Assembly: GCA_020631735.1 (NCBI GenBank)
Contig: CM036179.1
Span: forward strand, 27,705,063 to 27,769,062
Direction of reading: 5' to 3'
Source: Saccharum officinarum
Lineage: Eukaryota; Streptophyta; Magnoliopsida; Poales; Poaceae
Length of the DNA stretch: 64,000 bases
Shown here: piece by piece, positions 10,296-21,168 of the stretch
Position numbering within the stretch: position 1 is the stretch's first letter
Layout of the letters: every line of letters begins with the position of its first letter
The notes under the pieces: generated by a model
Databases searched by the model: none
What the model saw: only the letters and a program-made list of their open reading frames with translations
Told to the model about the DNA's origin: nothing
Made by a program: the position numbers and the translations under genes

Positions 10296-11008
10296 CAACC
10301 CCTCCACCTCTTTTAGAGGTCTCTTGCTCATTTGATCAGCTGATAAACACCTTTGAAGTGCAAGGTAGTGCAAGAGCTCTAGTGAGGATAGAGATTTGAG
10401 AATCGAAGCTTGAGAGCACCTCACTAGCGATTAGAGAGAGTAGCAAGTGTGCATCCACCTTCTCATTTGGGCTCGTAGTGGTCAAGTGAGAGTTCTAGCT
10501 TGTTACTCTTGGTGATCGCCATCACCTAGACGGCGTGGTGGTGATTGGGAGTTCGGTGATCATCCGGTGGAACTTGTGGATGACCCAACTCATCTTGTGA
10601 GCGGTTTTGGGTGATTCGCCGCGACGGAGTGTCGAAGAATCAACCCGTAGAGAGCACTTGATCCTTGCGCGGATCAAGGGGGAGCTACACCCTTGCGCGG
10701 GTGCTCCAACGAGGACTAGTGGGGAGTGGCGACTCTCCGATACCTCGGCAAAACGTCGCCGTGTTCCTTGCCCCTTTACATTCAAGCATTTACTTTCTCG
10801 TACATACTTTCATTGCTTGATTTACATTCCTAGATATGCCATGCTAGACTAGGATTGGAAACTAGGGTGCAAAACTTTGTATCGGTAGACTCTCTAGGAA
10901 CACTAGTAGACATTAGGGGTGAATTCCGGCTTGTAGGATTTAATTCTTGCAATTAATTTTTTAGAAAAGCCCAATTCACCCCCCCTCTTGGGCATCTTGA
11001 TCCTTTCA

Positions 11009-11995
11009 ACCGGAAGATCATTGGCAAGTTTGTTCAGATGTTTCCCATCTCCTTCTGGTTTGAATTTAAAAGCATCAGATGAGGATCATGATGAGGAGGA
11101 AGTCATACTGCAGTTTCCACCCTCCAGCTCACTCAGACATGTACGGTTGGATGGGTGTCATAATCTAATTCTACCTGTGCAGGATGGATGTGGATTCCGT
11201 GGCCTCTTGTCGCTCGAATCAGTTTCGATAGCGAATTGTGGCAAGCTGTTCTCAGGGTGGTCCACAGCAGGAGCAGATTGCAGCAGCATTAACCCTTTCC
11301 CTCCTTGTGTTAAGGAACTCTGGTTTTGGAATGAACCTAGCATTCTGTCGATGGCTCGACTCTCAAATATTACATCTCTTACCCGTCTTGAACTAGGAAA
11401 TTGCAAGAATGTCACAGTGGATGGGTTCGATCCTCTCATCACTTGCAAACTCGAGCATCTGTCGGTTTCGAATCGGAAAGAAGACGGTGAAACTGAGCCC
11501 TATTCTATTTCTGTAGCAGGGGATCTACTCGCTGAGGTGTCAAGGACAAAAGCAATGCCCGCAGGTTCGTTCCCACTGGTGAGCCTTTCGGTGGATTGCA
11601 TCTCCGCAGTGCTTGCTCCTATCTGCACCCGCCTCTCCGCTACCCTCCGGACGTTATGGTTCAACTTTGACTGGCGGGCGGAGAGCTTCACGGAAGAGCA
11701 GTGCCAGGCGCTTCAGCTCCTCACCTCCCTTGAGGACCTAGGCATTTATGATTGCAGGGCTCTGCAGTCACTCCCTCAGGGGTTGCATAGCCTCTCTTCT
11801 CTAGAGTATTTACAAATCTTTGGGTCGCATAGAATCAGGTCGCTGCCCAAGGAGGGCTTGCCCGACTCACTGCAATTCCTAAGTATATCTCATTGCTGCC
11901 CAGAGCTTTACGAGGAATGCCAGCAATTAAGAGGAACACGACCAGATATAGAAGTACGTGCCAACCTACCAAGTAGGACTACTAATGAAGATTGA
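11009..11995 (+). pseudogene. C-terminal LRR region of a CC-NBS-LRR (NLR) resistance-type gene, cut by the Sirevirus
   Basis: An uninterrupted 329-codon frame directly abuts the LTR end and carries irregular leucine-rich repeats (for example LRHVRLDGCHNL, LTRLELGNCKNV, LEDLGIYDCRALQSLP, LEYLQIFGSHRIRSLP). It ends with the tail typical of grass NLRs (LPDSLQFLSISHCCPELYEEC, then RPDIEV). NLRs are cytosolic immune receptors, and the LRR usually senses ligand or holds the protein inactive. No NB-ARC sequence is present; if the Sirevirus is a simple insertion, the 5' part should lie left of the window. The reading frame happens to continue from the LTR (TTG at 10988) into the LRR, so a short LTR-LRR fusion is conceivable. 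Confidence 0.82.
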
Positions 11996-13390
11996 CCAGG
12001 TACACTACACTGCTTATTTCCATATTAACATATTAACGATCTATGGCGTATTACAGTAGTAACTTCTTATTTCTGCAGCAATTACTATTGTGCTTCCAGA
12101 CCTGTAAAGTTAGTTGACTTCCAAGGACTCAGTTCTGCAGTCCCTCCCTCTCCCTCAAGGGTCCCTGGTTCTCCTAAACAATTCAGATCGGTACCCAAGC
12201 AAGGGCTTCCAAAGTCACTGCAACGCTAGAAATCAAGAGAGACAAGGCCTCGTATAACTCTACTTGCCTGGTTTCATATGGACGACGACTGACAAGGTAA
12301 TACGTAACACACTAACACCTGTGCTCTCTGCCTAAATTCGCGACTGACAATCTGTTCACAGATGCTGCTAATCGATGTAACCGGCACCAGCGATTGTTCA
12401 ACTACGGCTCTTTTCTGCGGCAACTACTCATCTACTGTGCTTCTGCATGTTGTTTTCACAAATTGAACCCTTCCCTTTACATCAATCCGCAGGTAATCTG
12501 AAAATAATACTGCAACTTCAGATCCTCCATTTATGATTTCATTCACATTTGAAGCGACCACTTTGATTATCTGGACTGCTGCCCTTTTGCAAGTGTAGTG
12601 TATTTTTATGCTTATGCAATACATTCCTCTAATCGATTGGTCTATTTCTAAAGCTTGGAATTGCATCCTACTCTGCATCAAGTATGGTAACCCTCACCGC
12701 GACGACACCCGGCAACAACTCAACCAAGAGCTGCAGGTCAGACCTTGACACGATCGATATGGTTTGCCAAATTCTGCATTGCAACCTGTGAACTAATTAC
12801 ATACTTGAATCCTTTGGCAGGAAGTTAACCTTATTAGAGGCCGTACGTGCCCTCCAGCAACTGCTAATGCTAGTGCTTTGACGGTTGAAGGATGATGCGG
12901 TTCCAAACTAGTGGTTCCACATTCCAGTTTCAGATTTGTATATAGGTGTATATGTATCATGTATGTACTTCCCAGAATAGCCGAAATGTTGTGGCACTTT
13001 TGAATTCTAGATGCTCTTGTATGACAGAAGCATGGCTTGGTATCCTTGGCGGGCGCAGCTCAGCCGTGGAAGGAGATCTCTATTAATATGAAGAAGGAAA
13101 TGTTTGTCCCGTTAGTTTTCGTCCGACTACAACCGTCCGCCCCGCACATCCGGCCTCAGCCTGCGGCCACGCGCTCGCTGCGTCCTGCGTTCCCTCGGCG
13201 CCGGCAGGTGGGCCTCGCTCGACGATTCCGCGCAGCCTCCCCCACTCCTCTCTCCCCCCACCCCCACGAACCGCTATCAGCGTGATTTTCTCCATTCCGT
13301 AAATAAACATCTCGCTTCCAGGTCTCCTCCCCCCCCCACGCAGACGCCTCCTCTCCCTCACGCCGCCGCACCGCTGCGCCACCTTCTGCG
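11996..13390 (+). other. NLR 3' region and intergenic sequence, no intact gene
   Basis: Downstream of the LRR stop are AT-rich stretches and possible UTR introns but no supported ORF. 12115-12240 resembles a decayed copy of the last LRR units (entered separately). From about 13040 the sequence becomes GC-rich and looks like the 5' leader of the following POLE3-like locus. Confidence 0.5.
12115..12240 (+). repeat. Decayed duplicate of the final LRR units
   Basis: The string CTGCAGTCCCTCCC, then CCTCAAGG, GATCGGTACCCAAGCAAGGG, and AAGTCACTGCAACGCTAG parallels 11763-11885 in the intact LRR (CTGCAGTCACTCCC, CCTCAGGGG, TCAGGTCGCTGCCCAAGGAGG, ACTCACTGCAATTCCTAA) with indels. I infer an old partial duplication of the 3' exon end. 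Confidence 0.5.
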
Positions 13391-14348
13391 ATGCGTGGAG
13401 ATCGCCACTGCCTCACCACCATCCTCCACGCTTCAACCGGCACCGCACGGCGCACGCACCGTCGACCTCGCCTGCCGCCGCCGTGGAGGAGTCGCGGCTA
13501 CGCGTCGCAACGCCGGATGGAGGCCGTCGTGGAGGGGGTTGGAGCGCCATGGAGGGGGCCGAGCTCTGGCCCTAGATCCGGCTTCCCTGCCCCCGCCCCC
13601 TCCTCCACAGCTTTCGCCGATTTAAACGTTGGCGGGGAAGGAGCCGAGGTCATCGTCAACAAGGACGCCATGGCCGCGTTCGCCGAGAGTGCCCGCATCT
13701 TCATCTACAATCTCTCTGCGACGTTTGTAAGACCGTAACATCCCATTCCCTCTGATTCAGATCCAGATCACCCCTGGTTTACTGTGATTCTTATCCTCTG
13801 TTGCGCTGCTTGCATTCGGAGTTTGGCACTCCGAAGAGAATGACAGTAATCTGATAGACTGATAATACCATTTTGTGGAACAGTAGTGACGTACAACATA
13901 TTTTATCCAATCGAATCCCGGGTATTTTGTGCAAAATTGTAGATGCTGCCATCAATCAAAGCTCCAAGTAATACATGTGATGTATTTTACTGTGGTAGAG
14001 TAACTTGCAGTGAGTTTTTGTCCGATAGCAATCTCTGCTCATTTTTAAGTAGAGAGGGGTATGGAAAGGGGAATGTGTGAAATCTAACCTTTTGAAGAAA
14101 GGGTTCTTGTGTATTCTAACCTGGAGGCTCTCGATTGTTTTCAGTTGGAAAATGGTCTTCCAAGTTAGTATAATCAGCTCTTCCCTAACATCCAGGATAA
14201 TAATACGATGATGATTTTGTCTGCAGTGCCAATGATATGTGCAAGGAATCAAAGAGGCAGACCATCAATGTTAATGATGTCCTCAAGGGTGCTTGATGAG
14301 ATGGAGTTTTCAGAGTTTGTAGAGCGCCTCTTCGGACTTCTCTGCAAG
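13391..14348 (+). pseudogene. POLE3/Dpb4-like histone-fold protein, degenerate two-exon fragment
   Basis: Exon 1 (to 13722) ends in the peptides GGEGAEVIVNKDAMAAF and ESARIFIYNLSAT. An intron 13723-14226 (GTTTGT...CTGCAG) leads to exon 2 with ANDMCKESKRQTIN, VNDVLK and DEMEFSEFVE. These are the alpha2-alpha3 part of the histone fold of DNA polymerase epsilon subunit 3 (also in CHRAC-type remodelling complexes); the two exons join in frame across the intron. The start of the fold (first helix) is replaced by unrelated GC-rich sequence. Exon 2 carries a 1-base insertion right after VLK (near 14289-14292), producing TGA, and a second indel near 14325-14335. The ATG at 13391 is only nominal. Confidence 0.75.
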
Positions 14349-17300
14349 GTCTGCCTTCATCCCTGTTAGAAACTTGTTAGATGCTCCATGGTCTCATCGA
14401 TATGTTAAGGTAATGCTGGGCAATACAGCATGAGTTTGAGCTTTGGATTGTGGGTTGTACCTTTTACAACCTGAAGCTTAAACAAACAGGCAGCTTGTGA
14501 CTCCAGTTTCCACAACATACAGTAGGTCGTTGGATTGTAACAATCGAAGAAGCTGGTCTTCCCCTGCTTTTCACGGATTGTAACAATCGACGAAGCTGGT
14601 CTCCTCCATGAAGGTAACCTCAGAAGCTTATAAAGTTTATTCCTATTGCTTGCATTGATTACCTAACATTCAGGTTGACTGAGAGATGCAATGTTGAGTT
14701 AGGTAGCAGATTTTTTTTTTTGCTATAGTACGAAATATTATCAATCCATCCATTGGTCTGCTTCTCTGTTCTAACACATGGTGATTGTGCCGCTAGCCAA
14801 ATCTCAGTCACCTTTATGTGCAACTAATCCCATCGACATGGGTTTTAGTCACTCTAATTATTTAATTTTGCATACAGATCGAACAAGAAACTATGCCACT
14901 TCATCAACAACAAATAGCTCATGTTTAGAAACACATTATTTATTAGGTGCATCATCGGAGTGTGATTGCCACAAAAAACAGTACAATCCTATTTCAAATT
15001 CAAAGTTGGCTACAATAAGGAAATAATTTGAAATTTTGATAATTAACTGTGAAGAAAATTAAAAATGTTCCTGGAGACATCTATGAGAGATACCCACAAG
15101 AAAATAATGGTAAGTTTTCCTCCCTCTTCGTTTCATGCAAACCTTTACAATTATTGCCAGCCAGTAAGTATTGATGTGCTTTATTCTAGAATGAATTTGC
15201 ATTCCATCCAATAATGCAACCTTTGTTCCAAAGGATTCCATGACCCTTCTAGATTGATATTTTTGAATCTATATTGCTATTTATTTGAGGTCGTATATCT
15301 TTTGTTCTTTTAGATAGTCATGGTTACATTTACAAATACATGAGTTTCTTTAATTATTGCCTCTGGTTCATGCATGAGTGATGTGGGATTACGCCATGTT
15401 CACATTATTCTGAAGATGGAATTTTGCCTCTGCTCTTCTGAAACTGAACATGCTGCACATCAAGCTGCCTAGAGCCTTCCAGGGGTCGGTGCTCATCATG
15501 TCAAAGTCACGCCAGGACATGGTGATCGCGGAGAACGTACCACCTGGTGTGCCAATCACTTCTCTTCTCTTCCCTCGGCTGATCCGATGATGAGACGGAC
15601 CAGATATGGGGGAGGCGCTCGCCCTCGGTGGATCCATCAAGGAGGCATCCTAACCCAGGTGGAGGCCCTTGGTAAGGCCGAGGGTTCAGGTGAGGAGGCA
15701 CCATTGGCGGGGGCAGGTGAGGGTGCACCTTCTTCGCTGCTCCCCTGTATCCGCACACGCCGACATGTCTGTCACGTTGTGGCAGTGGTGTGCTCGGCAA
15801 CGGTACAACAACAGTAGTGGATGTCACTTAGTTGCATTCGGTGTGGACTCGTCTTCCTCTGCGGTTGAAGTGCTGGTCGCCAGACGGCACCGTCATCGTC
15901 GGTAATCATTCCCTTTATTTGTAGTGTTTGCTATTGCATCCTGCAAATTTCCTGGCAAATCATCATCACTTGCTTGGGGCAGGAGGTGTGCTATCACAGT
16001 TCACAGGTGGGCACAGGAAGCTAGGTAGATGAGGCAGACCTTAAGAGCAGGTTGCTGCTGCGAGAGAGGATGGTGTGCTTGTTCCTTGATTGTACGAGCT
16101 AGCCAGCTAGGCATGTTGGATTGTACCTGAATCTGTATTTGCTCAACTAGAGCCGATTAAGGATATGTTTTATGCACTAGCCTGCTCAACTCACGATCTG
16201 CAGGTAAGCCGTTCGACTAAAGGCCCTTAAAACTCACCCTATGAAGTTCTGTAGTGGTTGTTGTGTTGCTGTTCATGATGAGATGAATCAATGCTCCAGT
16301 GTCCAAAATATCTCATCTGGGCCAGCATTTATATGAAAGAACTATTAACATGATGCTCCGTATCTGCGCCTTTCCTTTTGGACCTGTCATCATTTTATTA
16401 GTTTGTTTTATGTTGCAGAAAAAATCTTATACGGGTTGTGCATTCTCTTCTATTAATGCAGTATTTTGGGCACTTCAAATGAAGAAACTTGGCCAGACAT
16501 TGCTTCGTTACCTGATTACAAGAGCCAAATTTCCCAAAGTGGCCACCTGTGGTAAGTAATAAACAAGTTCTTTTTATTATTGCAAATAGTGAGATGGGGT
16601 TTTGAGTTGTGTGTGGATGAAAAATTTCACGGTGTACTGCTCTGGGAGTCATGCTGTAGGATCTAAACAACGACAAACAATGGTACTGTAAACAATTTGT
16701 TTTTTCTGATTTATCAATTTAAGATAGGGTGTCATATTAACATACATGGTATGGCGTGCAAGAGAGAGGATGTTTCATGTTTATAGATGAGGTCTGGTGC
16801 AGGGAGTCATTTGTTATACATCCATGCCCTACATCACTGGAGGACTAGGAGAAACCCTTCCAATTTTCAGCAAATTGTGTTCCCTGAATTTTGTTGTTAC
16901 ATTTCCGAGAGTTTGTAATAAACCTTTCATTGGATACCTTTTAGGGCCTCAGATGATTTTTTGGTTGCCTAGAGAGTTGTCGTTTTTTCATAAGCTTTCT
17001 AGATTGGCAAAATAGATCTTTAGAGGAGCTATGGAACTCCTGATATGAATTTGTTTTTTAGGGGTGAAAATCTATGGTCAGGTGATTTCAGCTTAGTTGA
17101 GAGGGTGTTTACCCCCATTGGTTTTACCCGACAAGAATGACTTCAAATCAGAAATCAGTAGTTTACAAATTTATAGGTTTGGAGGCCATAGTATACTCAC
17201 ATTTTTTAAAAAATTTTGCAATGAAGATTTGGCGCAATTACAGAAAAAGAATAAGTTTTGTCTTAACTTCTGTCAGCATTTCTGACAATTGAGTTGTTGC

Positions 17301-17479
17301 TGTTTGTTTTCTTCCAGTAATTCAGTTAGGCATTCAAGATTTTGTTTCCCCAAATCTATGTCAAAAGAGAGCTCTTCAGTCGAGAGCTGATTTTGTAGTG
17401 CTCATGAAGGATGTGCAATCCCCAGTATTTGGTTTGCTTAATATCATAGCACTTTGCTGTTAGTTTCTTAGAATTTTAG
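14349..17479. other. Region without a recognisable gene
   Basis: Mostly AT-rich. It may include downstream intron and 3' sequence of the POLE3-like locus. A short direct repeat lies at 14532-14602. A stretch near 15430-15590 is open and coding-like on both strands (plus strand reads LPRAFQGSVLIMSKSRQ) but matches no family I recognise. 15590-15830 is GC-rich with short unsupported ORFs. Nothing else can be called. Confidence 0.4.
14532..14602 (+). repeat. Short direct repeat, 28 bp x 2, 43-bp offset
   Basis: GGATTGTAACAATCGA followed by A/C GAAGCTGGTCT occurs at 14532-14559 and 14575-14602 with one mismatch. The unit contains the small palindrome GATTGTAACAATC. Confidence 0.75.
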
Positions 17480-17643
17480 GCCTGGTGCAGTTGGTGAGTG
17501 CTAGTTCGTCGAGTCACCAGGTCCTGGGTTCGAAGCCGTCTCTCTGCAGAATTTCTGTGGGGATAAGACTTTGCTTCGGTTATTCCCTTCCCCAGACCCC
17601 ACTCGTGTGGGAGCCTCTGGCACTGGGTCTGCCCCTTTTATTG
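17480..17643 (+). mobile_element. SINE (tRNA-derived, Au/ZmSINE-like)
   Basis: The 5' part looks tRNA-derived, with an A-box-like GGTGCAGTTGGTGAG and a perfect B box GGTTCGAAGCC (17527-17537). The body has the grass-SINE string CCTTCCCCAGACCCC and the terminal CACTGGGTCTGCCCCTTTT. Imperfect target duplications flank it: TAGTTTC-TTAGAATTTTAG (17461-17479) and TAGTTTCGTTAGATTAAG (17644-17661). Transcription would be by RNA polymerase III and mobilisation by a LINE in trans. Confidence 0.8.
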
Positions 17644-20600
17644 TAGTTTCGTTAGATTAAGATTAAACCAAGCCTTACTGTTTGCAATGGCGTTTTTATT
17701 TTCCTGTAATGCAGAGCTTACACCGGAGCAGAAGGACACCCTCGTGGTGTGGTTAAAGGTGTTCTGGCTTATCTCTACCTTGGCCCTCTTGTTTTTTTCC
17801 TGGGTGATGCCGATTTCGATGTGGGCTTTTGTGGAAACTCCACGCTTGTGCAGAACAAACTGGAGGGGTTGGTCACTAGCAGCACTCAGCTATGCTCGAC
17901 AGCCTGCCTCTCAAGATCAATAAGTGCATGCATGTGCTTAGAGATATTTAGGTAATTCAAAAGCTAATCTTGTAATTTGTTGTCCCGCCAGAGTTTTGGA
18001 GTGGCGTGGTGGTGTTTGCACACTGATTTTCACTCCTAATCTTGTAATTTGTTGTCCCGCCAGAGTTTTGGAGTGGCGTGGTGGTGTTTGCACACTGATT
18101 TTCACTCTACTCTGTTTTGGGAGTTGGAGTAGTAGCCATATCTAAGGTTTTGTGTGACATGCACTAATATTTACATATATAACGAACCTGTGTACAAGAT
18201 GGTACGGAGATGTTGTGGAACTTACTCATGAATTTATTGGCGTGCGAAACAAATGGATATTGGAGATTTCTCTGTGTCGATATAAAATATTATCTTAACA
18301 GCATCGCGTTCGTGAGCATGTGACATCTCGCTCTCCATGACTCAGGAACTTTTCCTTTTGGATTAAATGTCACTTTAATAATGGTATTTAATTTTACAGT
18401 ATTGTTATTTTACGATACGATTCATGTGTTTTCAATATAAAAATATTTAGTTGTCCCATAGCAACGTACTGGCATGCTGCCTAGTAAAAAGATGAAGATA
18501 GCAGAGGACAACCGGTGTTGTGGCGCTAGCAGTGGACAGTCTCAAGGTGGAAGAACTGAAGAGTGAAGAGCGCTGAAGCTGGAATGCAGATCGTGCCGGA
18601 GGCTCAGCTCTACAACTGAAGAACGCGCCTTTTGATCCTTGGTAGGCTCAGCTCAGTTACTTGAATTGAGGAAGATAATAAAAGCTAGCAGTTGGCGTCG
18701 GCGAGGAGAATGGACGCCGATCGAATCAATGATAGGATATTCTTGGGCTACGGTAGCGGTTTGAAGCCCAACAACAACTCGTTCGCTGGGCCAAAGCTAC
18801 AAGGCCGGAGAAGCAAAATGGTACCGGCCCAAGAAATGGACAGGACGATCGCTCCACCAAACACAAACGCCTGATCGAGAACGCCGTCATGTCTCTTCTA
18901 TGTATTTATATATCCCTCATTAGGAGTTACTGCTCTTTTTTTTTGTTCTAGAGACTGCAGTAATGCAGCGTGCAGGTCCTGTAACAATACAAACGAGTTT
19001 TCGTCTGCAATTGTCATGTTGGCTGGACTCATCAACGAAAATGGAGACCAAAGCATTCCTCTTCAGACTTTGTTGGCCAGTGCCAGTATCTGTATGTAGA
19101 CTGAAGTTGTACGACCACGTGCAAACACTACTACGTCAACAAATTTGTAAACTGTACAGTAATATCTGATCACGGATCAATTGTGCAAGAAGCCAAGAAG
19201 TCGACAGCAGGAAGTGTTTTGCGACCAAGATGCATCAAAGATCAAACCACTTATAAATTAAGTGAAGCATGTACAGGTACATAATGGTTTTGACTCGTAA
19301 ACTGATTACTGAGCCATTTAAACTTTTTTCCAAAGTTCCAGTAGCTACTTAGATAAATACCTCAATTGCTCTAAATCTGCTCTTAATTCAATTTAGTTTC
19401 TCCACATCAGCAGGCACTCACTCTTCTGTCCAAGAGAGGTTGTTTCTTTTGAGCTTAACGAGTGAGGGACAAGACCTTTATTCCCTTGTAGGATTTCCTT
19501 TCACTTTATCAGCTCCAAATTCGAGAAAAGATAAGGGCAAAACAAAGCACAAAAATCTCTTTGTTCCGACAACGACACGAGGGCAAATTTTCAAGAAAAA
19601 TGTGAAATGATTGATACTATGATTAGTCTATAGTCATAAGGTACATACAACTCATTTCGTGTTAAGCTCGTGACAATAATTGGGCCCATAAGTGACAACA
19701 TATAACAGCATTTTTTAACGACTCACCTAAACTTCCACGATCACTCTAATGTCTAATGAGTATTCCGTATGTGTATGAGAATGAAAATGTAAAGAGCATT
19801 CTGTATGTGTGATAATGAAAAGTAAGAAAACACACTTACTGTTGAGTATGTAACGACCTCACATATTACAGGAGAGTGAACAGATCAGACACCAATGGCA
19901 CAAAGTGCAACCGGCCAGTTGGAGGAGCATGGGTGAGTCAGGTAGACCAATGGTCAAAGTAACAAAGCTGGATACTACCCTTTCAAAAAACAAAGCTGGA
20001 TACTGGTACATCTGGAAAAGGAAAACAGTAGGGCACATACGAACATATAAGCAAAGAAGCTTCCGCACCAAATATGGCCAGACCGGCAAACAAAAAAGCA
20101 AAGCAGTGAGGCATCATCAAGCACAAGGCAGAAGAAAGCAAATAATGTCAGTACTCACAATTAAAAGCATCACATGTGCTTATACTGTAGCCCCAACAAA
20201 TCTGAAACTTGTCATACAAGCGACGAACCTTGAACACACCTTTGAGCATAACAAGAAGCTGTCTTTTTGTACAATGAATATGATCAAAACTGACAAGAAC
20301 GTAGAGGCTGGATGAAAACGGCAGTTCAAGTTAGCTTGAACACTGTTTACAAACAATCCATCTCTAAGCATAAAGCCATTTACAATTACAATTTAAGATA
20401 CAATACGTGGTATCCTTCAAATCCATCCAAAAGAATCGGACAGCCAGTTCCCTAGTTGCATGGAACAGGGTTCAGTCCGTCGTAAAGAATGATCAGTGCC
20501 CTAACAAAACCCACAAAATTGAACTTTGGTCAAGACCTCTGTTTTTTGGTTTTAGCTTCACGAGTAGCTTTTTCGGTGAAGCTGAGCTATTTTTACATCC

Positions 20601-20845
20601 CGTTTGTTAAAACAGCTCATGAGATGAAAAAAAGAATAAATTGCCATAATGACCTTAGCCTTCTCTTTCCTTCTCTAATTTTTTTTTCAATCTTCTTCCA
20701 CACTTTCTCCCCGATCCCCGATGCTCGTGAGCTCCACACGACCGCCCCTGGCAGCAGAGGTCGCCCTCGCCCACGCGGAGGCTGCGGCTCATCACCTCTT
20801 AGACCATGGAAGGCATGAGGGGGTAGTGCGCCCTATAGGGGTGGT
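17644..20845. other. Region without a recognisable gene
   Basis: Two overlapping short ORFs (17687-17955) read LTPEQKDTLVVWLK and LAYLYLGPLVFFLGDADF in different frames, as if one exon had taken a frameshift; I do not recognise the family. 17964-18107 is a perfect tandem repeat. 18110-20845 is AT-rich with only short unsupported ORFs. 20700-20845 is a short GC-rich block that forms the left flank of the Tork-like element. Confidence 0.35.
17964..18107 (+). repeat. Perfect 72-bp tandem duplication (2 copies)
   Basis: 17964-18035 and 18036-18107 are identical over 72 bp, starting CTAATCTTGTAATTTG and ending TGATTTTCACTC. Identity implies a recent duplication or an assembly artefact. Confidence 0.92.
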
Positions 20846-21135
20846 TGTTGGAGTTGTTCCAAATTCACTGCAAGATATAGGCCGGCTTCTGACGGAGCGA
20901 AGCGGAGCCCCCCGCGGTACGGTACATATATACCCTTGCTAGGGTTTCTTGGAGACTTGATTCTCTTGTAAGCCGCCGCAGGCGTGTAACCCAAAACTCT
21001 TGAGATAGTGAGATTATTGCTGGCTGGTGCCCGTGGTTTTTTCCCTTCGCATTGGAGGGGTTTTCCACGTTAAATCGTGTGTCTCCGCTGTGATTGATTT
21101 CGTTTTACTTCATATTCCATACGTTGTTCATAACA
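20846..21135 (+). repeat. Tork-like 5' LTR (290 bp)
   Basis: TGTTGGAGTTGTTCC...GTTCATAACA, with TG...CA ends. Compared with the 3' LTR it differs at CTTG/CTTA, ATTATTG/ATTGTTG, a T/C at the end of a T run, and CGTTG/CGTCG. Confidence 0.95.
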
Positions 21136-21137
21136 AG

Positions 21138-21149
21138 TGGTATCAGAGC
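21138..21149 (+). other. Primer binding site (initiator Met-tRNA type)
   Basis: TGGTATCAGAGC is the standard plant copia/gypsy primer site complementary to the 3' end of initiator tRNA-Met, separated from the LTR by AG. Confidence 0.92.
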
Positions 21150-21168
21150 TTCGGTTGCTGTAGGGTTC

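Larger units (their letters stand above)
1..11008 (+). mobile_element. Ty1/copia Sirevirus (Maximus/SIRE type), 5' end outside window
   Basis: The order is gag with two CCHC knuckles, protease, integrase, reverse transcriptase and RNase H, then a spacer, a second large ORF, a purine-rich tract and a 3' LTR. That order (PR-INT-RT) is copia. The extra ORF after pol, several AAGGGGGAG tracts before the LTR and CCGGAC/GTCCGG palindromes in the LTR are Sirevirus hallmarks. The 5' LTR, primer site and gag N-terminus lie left of the window, so the target-site duplication cannot be checked; the 3' flank begins ACCGG. The right end falls inside an LRR gene. Confidence 0.93.
9420..11008 (+). repeat. 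Sirevirus 3' LTR (about 1589 bp)
   Basis: It begins TGAAAGCATCTAGG immediately after the polypurine tract and ends CTTGATCCTTTCA before LRR coding sequence. TG...CA ends are present. It contains the palindrome cluster (9851-10245) and a TATA box (10288-10295). The partner LTR is outside the window, so its age cannot be estimated. Confidence 0.9.

Noticed and set aside
13037..13625. Overlapping ORFs on both strands upstream of the POLE3-like exon
   Set aside because: GC-rich leader composition; only the frame reaching AEVIVNKDAMAAF has family support.
19859..20610. ORFs of 60-136 aa between the tandem repeat and the Tork-like element
   Set aside because: Composition-driven, no motif, no splice or start support.
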